From Oscillospiraceae bacterium (GTDB taxonomy: Bacteria; Bacillota; Clostridia; Oscillospirales; Oscillospiraceae): 64,000 bases of DNA. Both the position numbers and the translations under genes were made by a program. The notes beneath the pieces are model-generated. The model was not told the origin of the DNA and did not search any database. It worked only from the letters and a program-made list of their open reading frames with translations. The DNA lies in assembly GCA_009777235.1 (NCBI GenBank), contig WRMH01000015.1, positions 1 to 64,000 on the forward strand, written 5' to 3'. Below, piece by piece: positions 25,714 to 35,289 of the stretch. Every line of letters starts with the position of its first letter. Position 1 is the first letter of the stretch.

Positions 25714-25823
25714 CATATACTCCTCATATTTTTATTTATTTAAGACACCTACGACACCCTGTGATAAACTGCCGTTTTTATGATTTTAGCGCGATTTTGG
25801 CTACTTTGAGACGTAAACACCGT

Positions 25824-26558
25824 TTATCCATATTGAGCCAAAGAACTGATGACGAGCATCAGCGCCGACCCTATTATCATGCCGATTATCGCGCTATATA
25901 CATACTGTCTGGCTCTTTTCAAGAGCGCGGTTATAAGGCGCGATCCGCCAATCAAACCCGCGAGCATACCTATACCTATGGGTATTATAACGCCAAAATC
26001 GAGATTAACCACGGCGGCGACGGTTGTTTCGTATATCCCGAAAACCATAAGGACGAAAGCTCCCGACACCCCGGGTATAATTGCGGTAATTCCTGCCATA
26101 GCGGAGCAGGCAATCAGCGCGAATAAATTTATCTCTCCGCCGACGCCGGACAGCCCGAGACTCTCAAATATAAATATCGTTATAACCGCCGCATATCCGA
26201 GCAAGGCGGGAATAAGGCAGATCGGCGAGACGGGTCTGTCTTTGAAGCCTGTTTTCATGACGGATGGAAGCCCCGCGCATATCAAGACCGCAATCGCCAT
26301 ATATGTCGCAAACTGAAAGTGTAAAAGCAAGTATGCGATTGCGTGAGCCAGTCCCACAAGTCCCGCCGCCGCGCCCGCCGCAAATACAGCCAAAAAGAAA
26401 AGGTTTTCTTTTATTGTTTTTATATCAAGCGACAATGCCTTGCAGACCGTTTCATAAGAGCCGCAAATTACAAGGACTGATCCCCCGCTGATTCCGGGTA
26501 TCGCCGTCGCGACGCCATATGCAACGCCGCTGAAAAAACCAATTATATTCCGCTTCAT
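25824..26558 (-). CDS. popT: DUF368/PopT-type undecaprenyl phosphate translocase
   Basis: The 244-residue protein has about eight membrane segments and the paired family motifs AIPGISGGSVLVICGSYE (residues 19-36) and AIIPGVSGAFVLMVFGIYE (near 165). DUF368 proteins (PopT) have been shown in other bacteria to recycle undecaprenyl phosphate across the membrane for cell-wall synthesis. The assignment to that activity is by family. It lies downstream of hppA, separated by a strong hairpin. Confidence 0.85.
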   Translation of the reverse strand: MKRNIIGFFSGVAYGVATAIPGISGGSVLVICGSYETVCKALSLDIKTIKENLFFLAVFAAGAAAGLVGLAHAIAYLLLHFQFATYMAIAVLICAGLPSVMKTGFKDRPVSPICLIPALLGYAAVITIFIFESLGLSGVGGEINLFALIACSAMAGITAIIPGVSGAFVLMVFGIYETTVAAVVNLDFGVIIPIGIGMLAGLIGGSRLITALLKRARQYVYSAIIGMIIGSALMLVISSLAQYG

Positions 26559-26602
26559 TATATGCCGCTTTCACCTCAAGTCATGTCCTCGCAAACACGC
26601 TG

Positions 26603-26662
26603 TTTCATCCTCTTTTCCCATCCGCTTCGGAGTATGGATCATGGACGGAAAAGAGGATGAAA
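26603..26662 (-). terminator. Long inverted repeat between hppA and popT
   Basis: Sixteen-base arms (TTTCATCCTCTTTTCC at 26603-26618 with its complement at 26647-26662) enclose a smaller stem, ATCC...GGAT. The repeat lies 15 bases beyond the hppA stop and could end or attenuate its transcript. A T-rich tract follows only loosely on the minus strand. Confidence 0.55.
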
Positions 26663-26676
26663 GCATTTTGTCCGAA

Positions 26677-28776
26677 CTAAAATATAGAAACGTTAAGAAA
26701 CATTGTTGCCGTCAGCGATGCGACGAGTGAAACCACTGTGATTTGCGTGTTGATGGACGGACCGGCAGTATCTTTGAACGGGTCGCCAACGGTATCGCCT
26801 ATGACGGCCGCTTTATGCGCATCCGAGCCTTTTCCGCCGTTATGGCCGCTCTCAACGTATTTTTTAGCGTTATCCCATAAGCCTCCTGCGTTGGACATAA
26901 ACAAGGCAAGCAGCAATCCTGCCACGATGTTGCCCGTAAGGAATCCGCCAATGGCCTGGACGCCGCCGATAAATCCGACAGCCAGCGTTATAAGAATCGC
27001 CATGAGACCTGCCGGGATAAGCTCGCGGAGCGCACCGACGGTTGCAATCTCGATGCTGCTGGTGTAATCGGGCGTTTGCGAACCGTCAATGATGCCGGGT
27101 CTTTCTTTAAACTGACGGTGTATGTCCGCAATCATGCGCTGTGCATTTTTGTCAACACCCCGTATGAGCATAGCCGAGAACACAGCCGGAATAGCCGCGC
27201 CCACTAACATACCGAAAAATACGGTGGGTTCCATGATGTCAAGAGTGGTTATGATGTCTTTTCCCATCTCCAAAGCCGCCTCATTTACCTCGCTCAAAAA
27301 CGCACCCAAAAGCGCGATGACCGTGAGACCCGCGGCTCCGATGGCAAATCCCTTTGTGATAGCTTTTACCGTGTTGCCCGCCGAGTCAAGCTCATCTGTA
27401 ATATTCAGCACTTCCTCACCCAGCTCACCCATCTCCGCCATGCCTCGCGCATTATCTACTATCGGACCGTAGGCATCGTTAGATATGATCATGCCTACGA
27501 TGGACAGCATACCTACAGCAGCCATTGCAATGCCATAGAGAGCGCCTATGGGGAATCCAAACATGAGCTCGCCGCCGCCGATGTCTGCGCACAGCTTGTA
27601 GGCTATGAGAGCTGACGCGCCTATTCCGATAAGCGCCGGTAAAACACTGATTAGGCTGTATGAGAAGCCCGAAAGTATTGTCAGCGCAGGGCTTGTTTCT
27701 GATGCTTTGGCGGTGTTCTGTACAGGTTTTTTACCGTCGTCGGTAAAATAATCCGTCGTAATGCCTATGATGACGCCTACGGCCAAACCGACCATGCTCG
27801 CGCCCCATATACGCCAATCAAAATTGAGAAAGTACGTGGCGATTGCTGTCAGGGCGGCAAAAATCGCGGTCGTGGAGTAGGTCAGGTTATTTAGCGCGGA
27901 GGTCGGCCCTTTTTTACCCATGCGGGCAAGAAATACGCCGACGATAGACGCAAACAAACCGATGGACGCATAGCACAAAACCATGATCGAATATACTTTG
28001 TCGGTCGAATTTTTGTCGAGTACCGCAGCAAGCACGAGAGCCGCCGCTATTGAAGCTATGCTGGAGTCAAACAGATCGGCGCCCATTCCTGCCACGTCGC
28101 CGACATTATCACCGACATTGTCGGCGATGACGGCGGGGTTGCGCGGGTCGTCCTCTGGAATGCCAAGCTCGACCTTGCCGACCAAGTCGGCGGATAGATC
28201 GGCGGTCTTGGTAAAGATACCGCCGCCCGCTTTGGCAAAGAGCGCGAGCGAGCTTGCTCCAAAGCTAAAGCCCAAGAGCGCGGTGGTATTGCCCGTGATG
28301 AGCAAAATAAGAGCGGTGCCTAAAAGCGTGGAGCCGACGACTGCCATGCCCATTACCGCACCGCCGCGAAATCCCGCGAGAAACGCCGGCCCGATACCTC
28401 TTCTGGCGGCCTCGGCGGTTTTGATGTTGGCAATCGTGGCCACTCTGATACCTATCAGACCTGCCATGCCCGAAAAAACATTGCCCGCCAAATATGATAT
28501 GGCCATGACGATGTTTTCTTCGTATCCGCCGTTCCAAATAGGAGTCGGCAAAAACAAGAGTATCAGCAAGGCTACCGCACCGGCAAATTTAGCCAGCATT
28601 ATGTATTCCTTACGCAGAAAAGTGTGGGCGCCGTCACGAATGAGCTTGCCCACTGTTGCGATTTTTTCGTTCTCTGACGGTTGCTTCTTTATCCAAGCAA
28701 ACAACCATGCCACAAACGCGAAAGTCAGTAACGAAACAGCGATTGAAATGTAACTGTATAGGTCCAGCGGGTTCAT
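26677..28776 (-). CDS. hppA: Membrane-bound ion-pumping pyrophosphatase, K+-independent type
   Basis: The 699-residue protein couples pyrophosphate hydrolysis to ion pumping and has about 16 membrane segments. The substrate-binding and catalytic motifs are intact: DLSADLVGKVE, DDPRNPAVIADNVGDNVGDVAGMGADLFDS, NDAYGPIVDNARGMAEM and SGHNGGKGSDAHKAAVIGDTVGDPFKDTAGPS. The GNTVKAITKG segment has Lys where K+-dependent enzymes carry Ala, pointing to a K+-independent, proton-pumping enzyme; that is a family rule, not a measurement. An imperfect hairpin (28801-28840) lies in the leader, just upstream of the GGAGG site. Confidence 0.95.
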   Translation of the reverse strand: MNPLDLYSYISIAVSLLTFAFVAWLFAWIKKQPSENEKIATVGKLIRDGAHTFLRKEYIMLAKFAGAVALLILLFLPTPIWNGGYEENIVMAISYLAGNVFSGMAGLIGIRVATIANIKTAEAARRGIGPAFLAGFRGGAVMGMAVVGSTLLGTALILLITGNTTALLGFSFGASSLALFAKAGGGIFTKTADLSADLVGKVELGIPEDDPRNPAVIADNVGDNVGDVAGMGADLFDSSIASIAAALVLAAVLDKNSTDKVYSIMVLCYASIGLFASIVGVFLARMGKKGPTSALNNLTYSTTAIFAALTAIATYFLNFDWRIWGASMVGLAVGVIIGITTDYFTDDGKKPVQNTAKASETSPALTILSGFSYSLISVLPALIGIGASALIAYKLCADIGGGELMFGFPIGALYGIAMAAVGMLSIVGMIISNDAYGPIVDNARGMAEMGELGEEVLNITDELDSAGNTVKAITKGFAIGAAGLTVIALLGAFLSEVNEAALEMGKDIITTLDIMEPTVFFGMLVGAAIPAVFSAMLIRGVDKNAQRMIADIHRQFKERPGIIDGSQTPDYTSSIEIATVGALRELIPAGLMAILITLAVGFIGGVQAIGGFLTGNIVAGLLLALFMSNAGGLWDNAKKYVESGHNGGKGSDAHKAAVIGDTVGDPFKDTAGPSINTQITVVSLVASLTATMFLNVSIF

Positions 28777-28800
28777 TTATCTACCTCCGGTATATTAGTT

Positions 28801-28840
28801 GCATACCTAAGTCGCGATGGTCATATCGCGGTAGTTATGC
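28801..28840 (-). promoter_or_regulatory. Imperfect hairpin in the hppA leader
   Basis: GCATA.CTA and CGCGAT on one side pair with ATCGCG and TAG.TATGC on the other, with small bulges. It ends 25 bases before the hppA start codon on the minus strand. It could be a leader structure or a protein-binding site; nothing further is visible in 28841-28914. Confidence 0.35.
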
Positions 28841-28914
28841 ACAGTACATAAAATATCACTACAGCCGCCGTTTGTCAATATGAAATTGCCCTGTTTTGAA
28901 ATTATGTGCAACAA

Positions 28915-30444
28915 TTACGTCAGGATTACCGTTGAGTATGGCGGGATAAAGAGCGTATCATCGTCAATGCTTGCTTCTTCTCCCGTCGCCGTAGCATAAC
29001 CGCCAACCGCAAGCCCCGCCTCCGGCAAAGCTATCCGTGCGGCATCTCCAGTCAAGTTGTGCATCACTATAACGCTTCCGGTGCGGATCGCGCAAATGCC
29101 TTTGTTATCTACAGCGACTTTTGATATTTCGCCGTCGTAAATATCTTGAAAGAATGATTTGAGCACAAGTATTGCGCGATAGTAGTTGAGCAGGCTGTCG
29201 GGGTCTTGCAATTGCTCGGCTGCCCCAAATTCCGGCACTCTGTCATTTGTTGCGCCTATCGGATTTCGGGTCATTCCCTCAGTATCCTGCGACGACCAAT
29301 ACATCGCGGTGCGCTTGTTTTCGTCTATGCCCGATCCCGTCATGCCTATTTCCTCGCCGTAATAGATAAACGGATTGCCCGGCAGCATAAGATATATCGC
29401 CGCCGCGAGTTTTCTCTTGTTTATATCCGTGATAAAGCCCGCGCTGCGCCCGTTATCATGGTTTGACAAAAACATACTGTCAAAAGCATCCGGGTTTCGC
29501 AGCCGAATTTCATTATTGTAGCGCACTATTTCATCGGCGAGCTTATCACCGTCTTCGCTTTTGAGCGCCGCGTTTATCTTGCCGTCATGATTGGAAAAGG
29601 GGAAATTAAACAAGGAAAGCCCGGTTTCAAAATACGGCATGATCACATTTTCATTGCTCCACACCTCGCCTACAAGAAAAACGTCCTCACGGATTTCCTT
29701 ACAAACATTGACAAACCACGACCAAAACTCCAAGTTCTTTTCCGTGGCGACGCCAAAAATATGCATAACGGCGTCAAGCCTAAAGCCCGCCGCGCCCTTT
29801 TCTAACCAGAACCTTGCGATTTCGGCTATTTCGGCGCGCAGATTTTCGTCACTCAAATTAAGGTCAGGCATTTGATCCCAAAAATACGCCTCATAATACA
29901 ATCCTCCAACCGTCGGATAGTACCCTCCGCTCTGCGGATTGTCGGTAAAATTATAATAGTTTTGGTAATACGGCTCTGCGCCGTTTGCGATTTCTTCTTT
30001 TGCCGCAACAAACCATGGATGCTGCGTTGAGGTGTGATTTAGCACCAAATCAATGATTACATTTATATCGCGGTCGTTTGCCTCCGCGATGAGCTCTTCA
30101 AAGTCTTGCATTGTCCCATAGGCAGGGTCTATGGCATAATAGTCCGTCACATCGTATTTATGGTATGTCGGCGACGGGTGTATCGGCATGAGCCATATGC
30201 CTTGCACCCCGAGGCAATCCTTGCCGTCCGGGTTATTCAAATAATCGAGCTTTGAAATTATGCCTTGCAGGTCTCCCATGCCGTCGCCGTCGCTGTCATA
30301 AAACGATCCGACAAAAATCTCATAATATGTGCGATTTTTTGCTGTATGCTCCGGCGTTCCGCCTCTCGGGATTTCAATCCCGCATCCGGCAAGGAGCGAT
30401 AAAATAAGCGCCAAAATAAGCAGCTTTGCAATTTTACGTTTCAT
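28915..30444 (-). CDS. GH13 alpha-amylase-family lipoprotein
   Basis: The 509-residue product starts with a lipoprotein signal (lipobox LSLLAGC). The GH13 signature regions are present in order: region I DLVLNHTS, region II GFRLDAVMH with the nucleophile Asp, region III LVGEVWSN with the acid Glu, and region IV FLSNHD. A short beta domain closes the protein. The start at 30444 follows GAGGTAATTAT; the longer frame to 30645 runs through the non-coding repeats B1 and C1 and is not protein. It is downstream of the galactan operon but separated from it by 331 bases of repeat DNA, so co-regulation is uncertain. It probably acts on starch-like oligosaccharides. Confidence 0.92.
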   Translation of the reverse strand: MKRKIAKLLILALILSLLAGCGIEIPRGGTPEHTAKNRTYYEIFVGSFYDSDGDGMGDLQGIISKLDYLNNPDGKDCLGVQGIWLMPIHPSPTYHKYDVTDYYAIDPAYGTMQDFEELIAEANDRDINVIIDLVLNHTSTQHPWFVAAKEEIANGAEPYYQNYYNFTDNPQSGGYYPTVGGLYYEAYFWDQMPDLNLSDENLRAEIAEIARFWLEKGAAGFRLDAVMHIFGVATEKNLEFWSWFVNVCKEIREDVFLVGEVWSNENVIMPYFETGLSLFNFPFSNHDGKINAALKSEDGDKLADEIVRYNNEIRLRNPDAFDSMFLSNHDNGRSAGFITDINKRKLAAAIYLMLPGNPFIYYGEEIGMTGSGIDENKRTAMYWSSQDTEGMTRNPIGATNDRVPEFGAAEQLQDPDSLLNYYRAILVLKSFFQDIYDGEISKVAVDNKGICAIRTGSVIVMHNLTGDAARIALPEAGLAVGGYATATGEEASIDDDTLFIPPYSTVILT

Positions 30445-30466
30445 ATAATTACCTCTTTTTAATTCA

Positions 30467-30768
30467 AATTTCCCCGCCTCTACTCCTTCGCTTCCTTCGC
30501 TGTCATAAAACATTCCTCCCCGAACCACTGCGTTCATCCGTGCGCAGACGGTTCGGACGCTCCGCATCCATGCTACGCTCTCGGAATGATTGAGGCAACC
30601 TCCAAAAACCCTATCTCGGCAATCTGCCGTTGATTTTTCCGCCATACTTCGTTAAATTTCCTTGAAATAAAGCAATTATTCCTGCAAAAATTTGCCTTGT
30701 ATGGCAAAAAAATCATTCGTCATCTTGCTCGTTCAGGGTTTTCGGAGGTTGCCTTTATGACCGCTTGC
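30467..30768 (-). repeat. Repeat B1 carrying the insert C1
   Basis: Repeat B is a non-coding unit whose conserved core, on its own strand, runs from TCATTCCGAGAGCGGAGCATGG to GGAGGAATG.TTTATGACAGCG, with inner GAACC/GGTTC pairing and mirrored ends GTCATAAAAT / ATTTTATGAC. This copy is on the minus strand. Its outer end is split by the 160-bp element C1 (30594-30753). Together they fill the 331-base gap between the GH53 and GH13 genes. Confidence 0.8.
30594..30753. mobile_element. MITE-like element C1, 160 bp
   Basis: The ends are inverted repeats of 19 bases with one mismatch (GGCAACCTCCAAAAACCCT and AGGGTTTTCGGAGGTTGCC). The interior has no ORF of its own. A second copy of exactly the same length lies at 58625-58784, inserted at the equivalent point of another B repeat. 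It has the form of a miniature inverted-repeat element, with no transposase in the window. Confidence 0.75.
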
Positions 30769-30775
30769 AGAATTC

Positions 30776-32746
30776 CTACTCTGCGGGGTTTAGCATAAAG
30801 TCGTCTATTGTGCCCCAGCCGCCGTTTGAGCGCACATATACGCCCACCGTGATCTCGCCAGAACTCGTGACGATTCCTTCGATTACAGGCTGCTGCCAAT
30901 TGACCCAGCCGTCAACAAACGTGTCGGCGCGGTACTCTTCGCCGTCGGCGCGGGCATAGATATAGATTTCATCGTCCGCTGTATCGCCGCCTTGCAAAAA
31001 TACCGCAAAATTATATGAACCCGGGCGCAAGCCCGAAACCGACTGCTCTATAGTAAACTCGACATATGACGCGTCCCAGAAATGGACGGCAAACCTGCCG
31101 CTTTTGGCGTCCGTGGTTTTCTCCTGAAAACGCAATTGCTCCGTGTCTCCGATGTTGTCAAAGACCCACATCGTCCTGTCGTCATCTTCAAAGCTATGGT
31201 TGTCAAGATAGTTTTCCTCTTCCATACTCACATAGCAAGTCACGGATAGACCCTGCGCCGTGCCGCTTACAGCATACACCCCCACAGGGCTTTCGGATAT
31301 ATCACTCAGCTCCTGTACTGTCGCATCCCATATAACCGGCACATCTTCCACAGTGCCATCATTAAATATTGCCGTTACGTACTGCGGCAGCGTTATGGGA
31401 TTTGTAAGGCGCACGGAGATATACGCGTTTGACACCTCATCGAGCCTGCGCTCCGTCACAGAGCCTATATAACAATATGTAAATACCTTTAGCGACGGCA
31501 GCGGATGGCCCGTTGCGTCAAAAAGAGCCTGATTGTCACATGCGCTGCCCCCAAACCACAGGCCGGCATCGTCCGGGTCATACTCGGCGGCATAGCTTGA
31601 CGCCCAGCCGCTTCCATATCTCTCCCACAAGGCGGAGCGCTCTTCCCATGAAGCTCCCGGCACGGGTATCCATCCCGGTTCCCAATAAAACACGCCCAGT
31701 GCGGCGTCGCCGAGCGACGCTACAGCCTCCACAACATCACGGATCGCTCTTGCCTGCCCCTGCACGGTCAGCGGATAGGGCTTTTCAAATACCGCGCCCT
31801 CGCCTATCGTGTTGGCGTGTCCGTCAAAATCTTCCCAGCTATACGCGTAGGCGATCTCCGCGACCATGACTTTTTTGTCAAACTGCGAGGCTACAGCTCC
31901 GAGCTGCGCCGCCAGATTCTCTAAGCTGCCGTGCCAGAACGGATAATATGAGGAGGCAAAAACGTCATAATCAACATTATTTACCTCGAGCAGCCTCGCG
32001 GCCTGCACAAAGTCGCGGGACTCCGGATTTGTCCAATGCGCGGCGATTTGAATTTGCAAATCACGGGCAGCGGCGGTATCCCGCACTGCCTTTGCCGCCG
32101 ACGCCATGAGCGGTCCTATGCGCGGCCACGCGGTTTCGCCGCAAAAAGCGCCCGTCGTCTCATTGCCTATCTGTACCATACCGACATCAGCCCCGCCGTC
32201 AATCAGCGTGTTTAAGCTATCTGCCGTATAGTCGTAGATGGCCGTGACCTTTTCGTCTATATCCATGCCCGCCCACGCTTTTGGAGCTTGCTGCTTGGCG
32301 GGGTCCGCCCAAAAATCGGAATAATGAAAATTCACAAGGGTCTTCATGCCGTATTCGGCGGCGCGTACTCCAAGCGCGAGCGCGGCGGAAATATCGCAGC
32401 TGCCGCCGCCGTAACCGTTGCCGTATGCGTCATACGGGTCATTCCACACACGCACGCGGATATAGTTAAACCCGCTGAGGCTAAGGGTGCTGAGCATATC
32501 GCGCTCATTGCCGTCACAATCAAAAAACACCGTGCCGCTCGCTTCCAATGCAAGCAGACTTGACACATCCGCCCCGCGTATGAAGTCAAGCGGCAGACCC
32601 TCCACTGGCGAGATGAGCAAATCGCTCTCGGCCGGCCCTTCACCCGGCCACGCGGAGTTTTCGCTACCCTTTGTACCGCACGCCGCGCATATAAAGACGG
32701 CAAGCGTCAAAACAAGCAAAATAATTATATAACGCGCTCGCTTCAT
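30776..32746 (-). CDS. ganB: Endo-beta-1,4-galactanase, GH53, with Ig-like and CBM modules
   Basis: The 656-residue product starts with a lipoprotein signal (ICAAC near residue 22). The GH53 barrel runs from about 50 to 400: DFIRGADVSSLLALE, YIRVRVWNDPYD, NFHYSDFWADPAKQ, the acid Glu in MVQIGNETTGAF and the nucleophile Glu in VMVAEIAYAYSW, then the VFYWEPGWIPV segment. A bacterial Ig-like domain (about 430-500) and a C-terminal beta module of the CBM61 type (galactan binding) follow. The start codon shares one base with the ganQ stop. The gene order matches ganS-ganP-ganQ-(ganA)-ganB of Bacillus, without the ganA beta-galactosidase. Confidence 0.92.
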   Translation of the reverse strand: MKRARYIIILLVLTLAVFICAACGTKGSENSAWPGEGPAESDLLISPVEGLPLDFIRGADVSSLLALEASGTVFFDCDGNERDMLSTLSLSGFNYIRVRVWNDPYDAYGNGYGGGSCDISAALALGVRAAEYGMKTLVNFHYSDFWADPAKQQAPKAWAGMDIDEKVTAIYDYTADSLNTLIDGGADVGMVQIGNETTGAFCGETAWPRIGPLMASAAKAVRDTAAARDLQIQIAAHWTNPESRDFVQAARLLEVNNVDYDVFASSYYPFWHGSLENLAAQLGAVASQFDKKVMVAEIAYAYSWEDFDGHANTIGEGAVFEKPYPLTVQGQARAIRDVVEAVASLGDAALGVFYWEPGWIPVPGASWEERSALWERYGSGWASSYAAEYDPDDAGLWFGGSACDNQALFDATGHPLPSLKVFTYCYIGSVTERRLDEVSNAYISVRLTNPITLPQYVTAIFNDGTVEDVPVIWDATVQELSDISESPVGVYAVSGTAQGLSVTCYVSMEEENYLDNHSFEDDDRTMWVFDNIGDTEQLRFQEKTTDAKSGRFAVHFWDASYVEFTIEQSVSGLRPGSYNFAVFLQGGDTADDEIYIYARADGEEYRADTFVDGWVNWQQPVIEGIVTSSGEITVGVYVRSNGGWGTIDDFMLNPAE

Positions 32747-33606
32747 CAGCCCTTCACCGCGCCGCCGGTTATTCCCTCAACATAGAACTTTTGCATGATC
32801 ACAAACAGCACCGATATAGGTATTGAAATGAGCAGGCCGCCCGCGCAAAACCGCGCAAAATGCGTGTTGATAAATGATCTGTCAAGCATTCTGTAAAGCC
32901 CTATTGCCACCGTCCAGTCTGTGGCTATGCCGGAGTTTAGGATGATGGACGCAAACATGAAGTCCATCCACGGCGCTAAAAACGCGCTGATGACCGTATA
33001 TACTATGATCGGTTTTGACAGCGGTATAATGATAAACCAAAACACCTGCATCTCCGTAGCGCCGTCAATTCGCGCCGATTCGCTGAGTGTCTCGGAAATC
33101 GTGTCAAAAAAGCCCTTTGCGATCAGATACCCAAGTCCCGAGCTGCCCGAATAAATAAGCACAAGCCCCCAGTGATTGTTGGTCAGCCCGAATGTACGCA
33201 GTATGAAATATACAGCTATCATCGCCAAAAATCCGGGAAACAAACCGAGTATAACGCCAATGCTCATCAAAGACCTGCGCCCGTGAAAGCGCATACGGCT
33301 CATAGCATAGCTTACCATAAGCACGAATGAGCTTGCCACAATACATGAGAATATGGCAATTTTTAGCGTATTCGCAAACCATACCGGAAATCTCGCGACG
33401 GTATCCGAGGTGTCAAAAAGGAGCACCCGGAAATTTTCCAAAGTATAGCTGTCCGGGAAAAATTTGCGGATATTAAGACCCGGAAATTCGGAAAAAGCGT
33501 TGAACACCAACCATACGATCGGAGCCAGCCATACCAGCACCAAAAGTAAAAGAAATAGATGACGGAGCGTCAAGGACATAATTTGCAGTTCTTTATATTT
33601 TCTCAT
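32746..33606 (-). CDS. ganQ: Galacto-oligosaccharide ABC transporter permease, MalG type
   Basis: The 286-residue membrane protein has six segments and the EAA loop SESARIDGATEMQVFWFIIIPLSKP, where the cytoplasmic ATPase docks. It ends GITGGAVKG as MalG-type permeases do. It overlaps ganP by 4 bases and ganB by 1. The sugar specificity is inferred from the linked GH53 galactanase. No ATPase gene is nearby, so a shared MsmX-type ATPase encoded elsewhere is expected. Confidence 0.88.
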   Translation of the reverse strand: MRKYKELQIMSLTLRHLFLLLLVLVWLAPIVWLVFNAFSEFPGLNIRKFFPDSYTLENFRVLLFDTSDTVARFPVWFANTLKIAIFSCIVASSFVLMVSYAMSRMRFHGRRSLMSIGVILGLFPGFLAMIAVYFILRTFGLTNNHWGLVLIYSGSSGLGYLIAKGFFDTISETLSESARIDGATEMQVFWFIIIPLSKPIIVYTVISAFLAPWMDFMFASIILNSGIATDWTVAIGLYRMLDRSFINTHFARFCAGGLLISIPISVLFVIMQKFYVEGITGGAVKG

Positions 33607-35060
33607 AGCTGGAACTTATCCTCCTTATTACGGCCAATTACAAGGTTAAAGGCGATGAGCGTAAATACCGCGCAAACGACAAAGACCATTATGCCTATTA
33701 CGGAAGCCATTTTGTAGTCATATTGTTCCTGCGTCAGCCTGTGCAGCCACGTGACCAACAAGTCAATCTCCTTGGCGTTGACAGCGGCAAGCGCCTGATC
33801 GGTCGTTGTATATATATCCTGCGTCAACAGGTATATAACATTGAAATTGTTAATGTTATGGACAACCTGCGTGATCATGAAAGGCGCGGTGACAAAGAGC
33901 ATATACGGCATCGTTATGTATATGTATTGTTTGAACGGGCTTGCGCCGTCAATTTTCGCGCTCTCATAAAGCTCCTTTGGTATGTTCATCAAAACACCGG
34001 TCGCGATAAGCATTGTAAACGGGATTCCTATCCAGATGTTGATCAAAATGACCATCACTTTCGCCCAATTGGGGTCTGTAAGGAAAGGTATAAAGTCGAG
34101 ATGCGCCGGCGACAGGCCGATGTTTTGCAAAAACGAGGTGAGTCCGATGTCAGCGGCAAGCGTGTTTGCAATGCCCTGCCTTGCGAAAAAGTTACGCACT
34201 ATGAGCAAGGTGACAAATTGCGGCACGGCGATTGATACGATAAAGCCCGTGCGCCAGACACGCTTTAGCTTTGTTTTCGCGTTGTTGATAAACGAGGCGA
34301 GCATAATCCCGAGGAAAAAGTTTGAAAACGTCGCCGCAAACGCCCATATAAGCGTCCATGACAAAACCTTGCCGAACGCATATCCGAACGATGAGGCAAT
34401 GTTATTTGAAAACAGCGCCTTGAAGTTTTCCAATCCGACCCATGTAAACAACGACGCCGGAGGCATGTGAAGCTGATCGTAGTTTGTAAACGCCACCGTT
34501 ATCATTATAATAAGCGGCACTATGGTAAAAAGCACAATGCCAAGGCACGGAAAGGTGAGCAAGGTAATATGAAACCGTTCGTCTTTGGCGGAGCGCACGT
34601 CGTCAAGGAATGTGTGGATATGCAAGCCTGATTTTGCGCGAAGCTCCAAGGCGCGCACGTTTCGGATATTGCGCAGGTAAAACATAAACGCGACAGCCAA
34701 GACAATAATGGATACAACGCCAAAGAGCAGTATCTGGAAAGAATGGTCATAGTCGTTGATCTCGTTTTTCATTGTCTCGAAATTAAATACGGGCGCGTAT
34801 TCCACCGAGCCGAGCGTACCGATCCTCGATAAGTAATGACGCCCAAACCCACCCGCAAAAAGAATAATGACAGCTTGAAACAGCGTCACTATTATACCCT
34901 TGATTATTTGTTTTCGCCTAAAATATCCCGCCCCCATGACCAAAGCGGATAATTTAACAAAAATATCGCCTTCAATAAAATCTGTCACCACACCTTTGAA
35001 GAAGCCTGTTATCGCCCCTAAGGGATTTTTCTTCTCGATTCGAGCTACTGTTCCGGTCAT
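33603..35060 (-). CDS. ganP: Galacto-oligosaccharide ABC transporter permease, MalF type
   Basis: The 485-residue protein is longer than many MalF-type subunits because of an N-terminal part with two extra membrane segments (about residues 60-80 and 105-130). The permease domain follows from about 170, with the EAA loop KELYESAKIDGASPFKQYIY near 370. The ATG at 35060 follows GGAAGGAGC by 7 bases; the in-frame start at 35078 overlaps that site. It is coupled to ganQ by a 4-base overlap and separated from ganS by a hairpin. Confidence 0.88.
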   Translation of the reverse strand: MTGTVARIEKKNPLGAITGFFKGVVTDFIEGDIFVKLSALVMGAGYFRRKQIIKGIIVTLFQAVIILFAGGFGRHYLSRIGTLGSVEYAPVFNFETMKNEINDYDHSFQILLFGVVSIIVLAVAFMFYLRNIRNVRALELRAKSGLHIHTFLDDVRSAKDERFHITLLTFPCLGIVLFTIVPLIIMITVAFTNYDQLHMPPASLFTWVGLENFKALFSNNIASSFGYAFGKVLSWTLIWAFAATFSNFFLGIMLASFINNAKTKLKRVWRTGFIVSIAVPQFVTLLIVRNFFARQGIANTLAADIGLTSFLQNIGLSPAHLDFIPFLTDPNWAKVMVILINIWIGIPFTMLIATGVLMNIPKELYESAKIDGASPFKQYIYITMPYMLFVTAPFMITQVVHNINNFNVIYLLTQDIYTTTDQALAAVNAKEIDLLVTWLHRLTQEQYDYKMASVIGIMVFVVCAVFTLIAFNLVIGRNKEDKFQL

Positions 35061-35217
35061 GCAAATTGCTCCTTCCATTACCTGTAATCTTCGCAGCCGC
35101 CGTTATCTCGCGCTGATATGATATTTTTGGTTTTCGTTGCGTTGGCTAAAAGCCGTTGATGTTTTTACTTTAATGTATCAATTCGCCCGGCACCGATATA
35201 GGCGGAAGTAAGAGCTT

Positions 35218-35261
35218 AAAAGGAAGACTGCATTTGCAGTTTGGACTGCAGTCTTCCTTTT
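35218..35261 (-). terminator. Hairpin between ganS and ganP
   Basis: AAAAGGAAGACTGCA pairs perfectly with TGCAGTCTTCCTTTT around 14 bases, with T-rich flanks on both strands. It lies 28 bases after the ganS stop on the minus strand. Such partial terminators often let the binding protein be made in excess over the permeases. Confidence 0.75.
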
Positions 35262-35289
35262 TTAGCGAGGTTACATCCCGTTGCCTTTG

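Noticed and set aside
27983-28753. Forward 256-codon frame opposite hppA
   Set aside because: It is a low-complexity Ala/Ser/Pro shadow of the pyrophosphatase gene, which has all catalytic motifs.
30445-30645. Upstream extension of the GH13 frame
   Set aside because: It translates the non-coding repeats B1 and C1; a lipoprotein signal starts at 30444.
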